DNA from: Enterobacter cloacae subsp. cloacae ATCC 13047
Lineage (GTDB): Bacteria; Pseudomonadota; Gammaproteobacteria; Enterobacterales; Enterobacteriaceae
DNA length: 64,000 nucleotides
Direction of reading: 5' to 3'
Assembly: GCF_000025565.1 (NCBI RefSeq)
Contig: NC_014121.1
Location: 3,100,001-3,164,000 of the forward strand
The notes beneath the pieces are model-generated. The model was given only the letters and a program-made list of their open reading frames with translations, searched no databases and was not told the origin of the DNA. Both the position numbers and the translations under genes were made by a program. This document shows, piece by piece, positions 58,240-64,000 of the stretch. Every line of letters starts with the position of its first letter. Position 1 is the stretch's first letter.

Positions 58240-58983
58240 ATGCAGATCGATTTAACAGGTAAGAAAGCGCTGGTTACCGGTGCCAGCCGGGGATTGGGCC
58301 GCGCTATCGCGCTGTCGCTGGCACGCGCCGGTGCCGATGTGGTTATCACGTATGAAAAGTCCGTCGATAAAGCCCAGGCCGTGGTCGATGAGATAAGCGC
58401 GCTGGGGCGGCACAGTGAGGCGGTTCAGGCCGACAGCGCCAGTGCAGAGGCTATTCAGGACGCGGTCACCCATGCGGCGCGCACCCTCGGCGGGCTGGAC
58501 ATTCTGGTCAATAACGCCGGTATCGCCCGCGGCGGCCCGCTGGAGTCCATGACGCTGGCGGATATCGATGCCCTGATTAACGTCAACATTCGCGGCGTGG
58601 TGATCGCCACTCAGGAAGCGCTGGTACACATGTCTGACGGCGGACGCATTATCAATATCGGTAGCTGTCTGGCAAACCGCGTGGCGATGCCGGGTATCTC
58701 CGTCTACTCCATGACCAAATCCGCGCTTAACTCCTTCACGCGCGGTCTGGCGCGGGATCTGGGGCCCCGCGGTATTACCGTGAACCTGGTGCATCCCGGC
58801 CCGACCAACAGCGATATGAACCCGGAGGACGGCGAACAGGCAGAAGCCCAGCGTCAGATGATTGCCGTCGGTCATTACGGACAACCGGAAGATATCGCGG
58901 CGGCGGTCACCTTCCTCGCCAGCCCGGCCGCCGGACAGATCTCCGGTACAGGGCTGGATGTGGACGGCGGTTTGAACGCCTGA
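58240..58983 (+). CDS. SDR-family oxidoreductase
   Basis: 247-residue classical short-chain dehydrogenase. Cofactor motif GASRGLG (14-20), NNAG near 88, catalytic Ser in NIGSCL and Tyr-x-x-x-Lys in YSMTK (about 150). The ending SGTGLDVDGGLNA is typical of FabG-like enzymes. It follows hcxA by 57 bases on the same strand, probably one operon. Substrate unknown. Confidence 0.88.
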   Translation: MQIDLTGKKALVTGASRGLGRAIALSLARAGADVVITYEKSVDKAQAVVDEISALGRHSEAVQADSASAEAIQDAVTHAARTLGGLDILVNNAGIARGGPLESMTLADIDALINVNIRGVVIATQEALVHMSDGGRIINIGSCLANRVAMPGISVYSMTKSALNSFTRGLARDLGPRGITVNLVHPGPTNSDMNPEDGEQAEAQRQMIAVGHYGQPEDIAAAVTFLASPAAGQISGTGLDVDGGLNA

Positions 58984-59000
58984 TCGCACATTTTCTGCAA

Positions 59001-59027
59001 GCCTCTGTCGCCCGGCAGAGGCGTTTT
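59001..59027 (+). terminator. terminator after the SDR gene
   Basis: GCCTCTG-N8-CAGAGGC followed by GTTTTC, ending the hcxA-SDR transcript before the toxin gene. Confidence 0.7.
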
Positions 59028-59166
59028 CGCACCGCCTCGACGGTTTGCGTTTTGCCGCTTACTTGCATTTGTTCTCCGCTCTACAGTAGCCCATAAGAAA
59101 TTCGGAATTTATCTAATAGTCTTATTATTTCCTTATACTTTGTGTGGGCGTACAGTGGAGGTACGG

Positions 59167-59463
59167 ATGAAGATTGTCTGGTCCAATGGGGCAAAGAAGG
59201 CATTTTTAAAGATTGACGAGCGATATCAGCGTCGCATTGAGTTGAAGCTTGTTGAGCTGGATGACCGCTCGGCTCCCCGGCCCGATATCAAAAAAATATC
59301 GGCGACAGAAGATCACTACCGGCTACGCGTTGGCGATTACCGCATCGTCTATACGCTTCGGGACGAACCCGATAACCATTGTTATGTTTTGGCCGTTAAG
59401 CGCAGAACATCAACAACTTACCTGCACAAGGAGAAAGCCACCTATGGCTGTTCAGCTAATTAA
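59167..59463 (+). CDS. RelE/HigB-type toxin
   Basis: 98 residues of the RelE/ParE superfamily: MKIVWSNGAKKAFLKIDERY, then a core HYRLRVGDYRIVYTL and the C-terminal strand VLAVKRRTSTTY. ATG after GTGGAGGTACGG; the preceding nine codons from 59140 are rejected. It overlaps the antitoxin start by 20 bases. Toxin-first order is of the HigBA type. Likely a ribosome-dependent mRNA interferase. Confidence 0.85.
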   Translation: MKIVWSNGAKKAFLKIDERYQRRIELKLVELDDRSAPRPDIKKISATEDHYRLRVGDYRIVYTLRDEPDNHCYVLAVKRRTSTTYLHKEKATYGCSAN

Positions 59464-59848
59464 GGACGATAACGGAAAAACGCAGTACGTGGTTATTCCC
59501 TATGATGAATATTTTCGTATGTGCCTGCAGATGGCGGAAATCGACGACGAAACCGACGACGATCTGGAGGATATTGAAGTCGAACACGATGAGCTGGATG
59601 ACGTTGAACTTCCAGGTGAGGTTTGCAGCATCATGACCTGGCAGAACGTCAGCCTGCAGGCCGCCTGGCGCATCCTGCGCGGCATGTCCCAGCAGGAGGT
59701 GGCAGAGAAACTCGGCATCACCCAGTCTGCCGTATCACAGCTGGAAGCGCTGGACTCCCGTCCGCAAAAGCGCACCCGTGAAAAGCTGGCGGCGATCTAC
59801 GGCTGTAAACAGGAACAGATCAGCCTCTATTTACCGAAAGAGGGTTAA
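59444..59848 (+). CDS. XRE-family antitoxin
   Basis: 134 residues: an N-terminal domain with a very acidic linker ([20 protein letters not shown]), then a C-terminal HTH ([20 protein letters not shown], about 85-104). ATG after AAGGAGAAAGCCACCT. Its stop overlaps the convergent ybdD stop by four bases, so the module sits directly against the ybdD 3' end. Presumed to neutralise the toxin and repress the promoter in 59028-59166. Confidence 0.85.
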   Translation: MAVQLIKDDNGKTQYVVIPYDEYFRMCLQMAEIDDETDDDLEDIEVEHDELDDVELPGEVCSIMTWQNVSLQAAWRILRGMSQQEVAEKLGITQSAVSQLEALDSRPQKRTREKLAAIYGCKQEQISLYLPKEG

Positions 59849-60042
59849 CAGCACTTCGCCCCGCCCTTGCCGCCGTAACGGGCGTCCTGGCGATCGCGGA
59901 AAAATTCGTCGTAGGTCATTGGCGTCTGGTCCGGATGGTTGACGCGCATATGCTCGACGTAGTTGTCGTAGTCCGGCACGCCAATCATCATTTTGGCGGC
60001 CTGGCCTAAGTATTTGCCTGCTTTGGAAAGGGTGTCGAACAT
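59845..60042 (-). CDS. ybdD: YbdD/YjiX family small protein
   Basis: 65 residues ([20 protein letters not shown] to GGKGGAKCC), near identical to E. coli YbdD. The family accompanies CstA/BtsT pyruvate-peptide carriers and is needed for their function in E. coli. It follows cstA on the same strand after a repeat-rich gap. Confidence 0.94.
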   Translation of the reverse strand: MFDTLSKAGKYLGQAAKMMIGVPDYDNYVEHMRVNHPDQTPMTYDEFFRDRQDARYGGKGGAKCC

Positions 60043-60062
60043 AAGTCATTTCTCGTTTGTTT

Positions 60063-60138
60063 CCCTCACCCCGGCCCTCTCCCAAAGGGAGAGGGAGGAT
60101 AAGAAATGTAGGCCGGGTAAGCGCTAGCGCCACCCGGC
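60063..60138. repeat. compound repeat between cstA and ybdD
   Basis: A CCCTCTCCC-family unit (60063-60097) beside a GCCGGGTGGC-family unit in reverse orientation (60108-60138). Both repeat classes meet here within an operon. Confidence 0.75.
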
Positions 60139-60145
60139 ACACAGG

Positions 60146-62251
60146 TTAATGCGCCCCTTTGGCCTGGGTGACAATCTCTTCCAGGTTTTCAGGCATTGGC
60201 TCGTAAGGCGTCTCTTTTGCCGTTGGCTTGTCGACTTTCAACGCCGCCAGCGCGGTTTTGAGAGAATACAACGCCAGTACCACGACCACCACCATAAAGA
60301 AGATGGTCAGCCCGGCATCCAGACGATTGTTAAACACCAGCTGCGACAGCTGTGATTCCGTATACTGTGCCGGGATTTTACCGCTGTCGATCATCGCCTG
60401 GAACTTATTGGCAATCGCCAGGAAGCCCACTTTATTGTCCGGGCTGAAGGCTTTCTGCCAGCCCGCCGTCAGGGTACAAATCAGCAGCCAGGAAGTAGGC
60501 AGCAGCGCCACCCAGGCATAACGCTGGCGCTTCATCTTGAACAGCACCACCGCACACAGCATCAGCGCCATCCCTGCCAGCATCTGGTTAGCGATACCGA
60601 ACAGCGGCCACAGCGTGTTAATACCGCCAAGCGGATCCACCACGCCCTGATGCAGGAAGTACCCCCACGCCAGCACGCACAAGGCCGTTGCCAGCAGGTT
60701 CGCCGGGAGCGAATCGGTACGCTTCAGATTCGGGGAGATCACGCCCAGCAGATCCTGCAGCATAAAGCGCGCCGCACGCGTCCCCGCATCCACCGCCGTC
60801 AGAATAAACAGCGCTTCAAAGAGAATGGCGAAGTGATACCAGAACGAGACATCCATCAGCCCGCCCAGCGCACCGTGAAGGATGTAGGCCATGCCCACCG
60901 CCAGCGTAGGCGCGCCACCCGCGCGGGAGATAATCGACTGCTCACCCACTTCACTGGCGATACTCGATAACGTATCCGGGGTAATGGCAAAGCCCCAGCC
61001 GCTTACCACCTGTGCTGCGGATGCCACCACGTCGGCGGTGCCCGCCGGAGCCAGAACCGCCATCGGGCTGTTCATCGCGAAGTAGACGCCCGGGTCGATA
61101 ATGCAGGCAGAGACCAGCGCCATGATCGCCACGAAGGACTCCATCAGCATGCCGCCGTAGCCAATCAGGCAGGCCTGATTTTCATTCGCCAGCATCTTCG
61201 GCGTGGTCCCGGAGGCAATCAGCGCGTGGAAGCCAGACACCGCACCACAGGCGATGGTGATAAACAGGAACGGGAACAGGTTACCGGTCCAGACCGGGCC
61301 CGTACCGTCAACGAATTTGGTTAACGCTGGCATGGTCAGCGTCGGGCGCATGATCAAAATACCAATAGCCAGCCCGACGATGGTGCCAATTTTCAGGAAC
61401 GTGGAAAGGTAATCTCGCGGGGCCAGCAGCAGCCACACCGGCAGCACTGCCGCCACAAACCCGTACCCCACCAGCATCCAGGTTAGCTGTACGCCGGTAA
61501 AGTCGAAGAACGGTGCCCAGGTTGGGCTCTCTGCCACCCAGCCGCCGGAGATAATGGCGAACACCAGCAGCACCAGACCAATCACCGACACCTCACCAAT
61601 GCGTCCCGGACGCAGGTAGCGAATGTAGATCCCCATAAAAATGGCCAGCGGAATGGTGAACGCGACGGTGTAAGTCCCCCACGGACTGTGGGTCAGCGCT
61701 TTCACCACAATCATCGCCAGCACCGCAAGGATGATCACCATGATCATAAAGGTCGCCACCAGCGCAATCACCCCGGCCGTCGCGCCCATCTCCTCTTTCA
61801 CCAGCTCACCAAGCGAACGGCCGTCGCGACGGGTGGAGACGAACAGCACCATAAAGTCCTGTACGGCCCCCGCCAGCACCACGCCGGCAAGGATCCAGAT
61901 CATCCCCGGCAGATAGCCCATCTGCGCCGCCAGCACCGGCCCCACCAGCGGGCCTGCCCCGGCAATCGCCGCAAAGTGGTGACCGAACAGCACTTTCTTA
62001 TCGGTCGGAACGTAGTCCAGCCCGTCGTTATGACGAACGGCGGGCGTCATGCGCGTGCCGTCAACCGCCAGCACCGTTTTGGCGATATAGCGACCATAAA
62101 AACGATACGCGATCAGATAAATGCAGACGGAGGCAACGACAATCCAGAGCGCATTGATCTGTTCCCCCCGGTTGAGGGCGATATAGCCCAGGGCAAAGGC
62201 TCCCACAACGGAAAGCAGTGCCCATGTAAGGTATTTCCCTGAGTTGTTCAT
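60146..62251 (-). CDS. cstA: carbon starvation protein CstA (pyruvate/peptide transporter)
   Basis: 701-residue inner-membrane carrier with about 16-18 hydrophobic segments, same length as E. coli. The N-terminal CstA domain includes HHFAAIAGAGPLVGPVLAAQ. Linked to peptide uptake and pyruvate transport during carbon starvation. A CRP-like site lies upstream, consistent with known cAMP-CRP activation. Confidence 0.97.
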   Translation of the reverse strand: MNNSGKYLTWALLSVVGAFALGYIALNRGEQINALWIVVASVCIYLIAYRFYGRYIAKTVLAVDGTRMTPAVRHNDGLDYVPTDKKVLFGHHFAAIAGAGPLVGPVLAAQMGYLPGMIWILAGVVLAGAVQDFMVLFVSTRRDGRSLGELVKEEMGATAGVIALVATFMIMVIILAVLAMIVVKALTHSPWGTYTVAFTIPLAIFMGIYIRYLRPGRIGEVSVIGLVLLVFAIISGGWVAESPTWAPFFDFTGVQLTWMLVGYGFVAAVLPVWLLLAPRDYLSTFLKIGTIVGLAIGILIMRPTLTMPALTKFVDGTGPVWTGNLFPFLFITIACGAVSGFHALIASGTTPKMLANENQACLIGYGGMLMESFVAIMALVSACIIDPGVYFAMNSPMAVLAPAGTADVVASAAQVVSGWGFAITPDTLSSIASEVGEQSIISRAGGAPTLAVGMAYILHGALGGLMDVSFWYHFAILFEALFILTAVDAGTRAARFMLQDLLGVISPNLKRTDSLPANLLATALCVLAWGYFLHQGVVDPLGGINTLWPLFGIANQMLAGMALMLCAVVLFKMKRQRYAWVALLPTSWLLICTLTAGWQKAFSPDNKVGFLAIANKFQAMIDSGKIPAQYTESQLSQLVFNNRLDAGLTIFFMVVVVVLALYSLKTALAALKVDKPTAKETPYEPMPENLEEIVTQAKGAH

Positions 62252-62370
62252 AGTTGTTGTCCGTTGTTGTGGAACAGTGAGATGTTACATTTTGTTTCTA
62301 GAACAACGCGTAAAATTTAACAACTTTGAAACGCAATAATGCGTGGTCAAACCAGAGATTTACACCACAG

Positions 62371-62386
62371 TGTTAAGTCGATCACT
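62371..62386. promoter_or_regulatory. candidate CRP site upstream of cstA
   Basis: TGTTA-N6-TCACT matches eight of the ten defined bases of TGTGA-N6-TCACA, about 127 bases from the cstA start. It could also affect the divergent peptidase gene. Another weaker T-rich region lies nearer the peptidase. Confidence 0.35.
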
Positions 62387-62517
62387 TTCAGGCTGAAACA
62401 ACCCCGTCGCTGTCATCGGTCACACTTCTGCGTTTTTCGTCCTGGCTCAACCTTACGGGATGATTTGTATCATTTTTTTTACGCTCAACCTCGCCAGAAT
62501 GACCCTGCGCGATCGCG

Positions 62518-62545
62518 CGCTTACCGCTTACCGCTTACCGCTTAC
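62518..62545 (+). repeat. four-copy CGCTTAC tandem repeat
   Basis: Four perfect consecutive copies of the 7-mer CGCTTAC end six bases before the AAGGAAA ribosome site of the M20 peptidase. Copy number could vary by slippage and shift promoter or leader spacing. Confidence 0.9.
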
Positions 62546-62557
62546 AAGGAAAAGGAA

Positions 62558-63670
62558 ATGAATCTGGATCGCTACATTGAAGAGCTGAAAAGCCTGGTGA
62601 ACGTGGACTGCGGCACCCAGACCATCGCGGGCGTTGCCGCCGTGGCTGGCATTTTAGAATCTCTCTGGCAACGCGAAGGCTGGCATACCGGGCAGGTAAA
62701 CCTGGGCGAGAAGGTTGGCCCGGGCCTCTTCGTCAGCAACAAGCCGCAGGCAGAGCAGTTCGACGTGCTGCTGGTCGGCCATCTTGATACCGTTTTTGCC
62801 CCCGGCACCGTGGCCGAACGCCCGTTGAGCGAGGACGATACGCGTCTCTACGGCCCCGGCGTGTCTGATATGAAAAGCGGACTGCTCAATATTCTGTGGG
62901 CAATGCGCGAGCTAGATCCTGCGGATAAAGATCGCCTGGCAATCGCGGTCGCGATGAATCCGGACGAAGAAACGGGCTCGGTATACTCCCACGAATGGAT
63001 CGGTGCGCTGGCACAACGCTCCCGCTGCGTGCTGGTGTGCGAAGCTGCCCGTGCTGATGGCTCTCTGGTGAAAGCGCGTAAAGGTATGGCGGGCTACCAC
63101 CTCACCTTCAAGGGCGTGGCGGCACACGCGGGTAACGACCCGGAAAAAGGCCGTTCGGCAATCACAGCGCTGGCAAACAGCATCGTTGCCCTGAATGCGC
63201 TGAGCGATGGGTCGCGCGGCACCACACTCAACGTAGGGGTGATTAGCGGCGGCAGCGCGGCAAACGTGGTGGCGGACAACGCCGTGGCCGAGCTCGACGT
63301 TCGCTTCTGGGAAAACGACGAGTACGACCGGGTGAATCAGGCGCTGGAAGCCTTATGTGAAAAAGGCTTTTTAGACGGCGTGACGACGACGCTGACGCGG
63401 GTCAATCACAAACCGGCGATGGCAGCAAGCGTTGCGACTCAGGCACTGATGCAGCAGGTTGAAGCGGCAGGTAAAGCGGAAGGCATCGCCATTACCTGGC
63501 AGGCGGTCGGCGGCGGCAGCGATGCCAACCACACCGCTGCGCTGGGTATCCCCACGCTTGACGGCTTAGGGCCGATTGGCGCGGGCTTCCACAGCCCGGC
63601 GGAGTGGCTGGACAAAGCGTCCATTGCGCCGCGAATTCGGTTACTTAAACGCGTCGTCTCAATGCTCTAA
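62558..63670 (+). CDS. M20-family metallopeptidase
   Basis: 370 residues, carboxypeptidase-G2-like. Zinc ligands and catalysts are visible in GHLDTVF (His, catalytic Asp), GVSDMKSG (bridging Asp), NPDEETGS (catalytic Glu and ligand), VCEAAR and GAGFHSPAEW (His). The dimerisation domain contains GVAAHAGNDPEKGRSAI. No signal peptide, so cytoplasmic. The ATG at 62558 follows AAAAGGAA. Not between cstA and entH in E. coli; substrate unknown. Confidence 0.9.
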   Translation: MNLDRYIEELKSLVNVDCGTQTIAGVAAVAGILESLWQREGWHTGQVNLGEKVGPGLFVSNKPQAEQFDVLLVGHLDTVFAPGTVAERPLSEDDTRLYGPGVSDMKSGLLNILWAMRELDPADKDRLAIAVAMNPDEETGSVYSHEWIGALAQRSRCVLVCEAARADGSLVKARKGMAGYHLTFKGVAAHAGNDPEKGRSAITALANSIVALNALSDGSRGTTLNVGVISGGSAANVVADNAVAELDVRFWENDEYDRVNQALEALCEKGFLDGVTTTLTRVNHKPAMAASVATQALMQQVEAAGKAEGIAITWQAVGGGSDANHTAALGIPTLDGLGPIGAGFHSPAEWLDKASIAPRIRLLKRVVSML

Positions 63671-63685
63671 TTTTGTACTACACCG

Positions 63686-63719
63686 TCCCCTCTCCCTGTG
63701 GAGAGGGTTAGGGTGAGGG
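63686..63719. repeat. CCCTCTCCC-family repeat between the peptidase and entH
   Basis: CCCCTCTCCC-TGT-GGAGAGGG followed by TTAGGGTGAGGG, the same unit as at 10986 in reverse order. It separates two convergent genes and may act as their transcript end. Confidence 0.75.
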
Positions 63720-63736
63720 CAACAGCCCGCACAACA

Positions 63737-64000
<264 letters not shown>

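Overview
The window looks like chromosomal DNA of an enterobacterium close to Enterobacter (E. cloacae complex or a near relative). Most proteins can be recognised residue by residue as orthologues of the E. coli K-12 ubiF-to-entH interval, and gene order follows E. coli with a few deletions and insertions. The Enterobacter call is inference from divergence level and from the presence of a complete mtn methionine-salvage cluster. No prophage, insertion sequence, CRISPR array, rRNA or tRNA was seen.

Layout. 1-4789: ubiF (cut by the left edge), miaB and the ybeZ-ybeY-corC operon, followed by lnt. 6334-9934: gltIJKL glutamate/aspartate importer, with a sigma-54-type promoter, an NtrC-type palindrome and the SroC small RNA between gltI and gltJ. 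10055-26804: rihA, ybeL, leuS-lptE-holA-nadD, rsfS-rlmH-mrdA-mrdB-rlpA-dacA, ybeD-lipB, ybeF, lipA. This is a housekeeping block for tRNA charging, LPS transport, cell-wall elongation and lipoylation; cobC, which sits between nadD and rsfS in E. coli, is absent. 26886-33833: tatE, a nitrilase-like amidase, crcB, a 28-residue membrane peptide, cspE, pagP, dcuC, rna, a flavin-reductase-like gene and rnk. The E. coli cit cluster is absent between dcuC and rna. 33941-41709: ybdR, uspG, ahpF, ahpC, a YbdO/CitR-type regulator, ybdN and ybdM. dsbG is missing and its place is taken by a 638-base non-coding stretch with an OxyR-like site and a terminator-like hairpin.

41710-58983 is the most interesting region. 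In E. coli, ybdL and hcxA (ybdH) are neighbours; here about 14 kb lies between them. The insert carries the whole methylthioribose (MTR) salvage route (mtnB-mtnC-mtnD next to ybdL; mtnA and mtnK divergent), an SRPBCC protein, a giant inverse autotransporter with bacterial Ig repeats, and a four-gene leftward operon: a ribose-class ABC importer plus an LVIVD beta-propeller protein. Three divergent promoter regions (ybdL/mtnB, mtnA/mtnK, ABC/hcxA) each contain tandem 8-base MetJ-type boxes. I infer one methionine-controlled regulon in which the ABC system imports MTR or a related thiosugar, MtnK-A-B-C-D convert it to 2-oxo-4-methylthiobutanoate, and YbdL transaminates that to methionine.

59167-64000: a RelE/HigB-type toxin with its XRE antitoxin inserted against the 3' end of ybdD, then ybdD-cstA, an M20 peptidase preceded by a four-copy heptamer repeat, and entH cut by the right edge. 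Two families of short palindromic intergenic repeats (one around GCCGGGTGGC, one around CCCTCTCCC) recur through the window.
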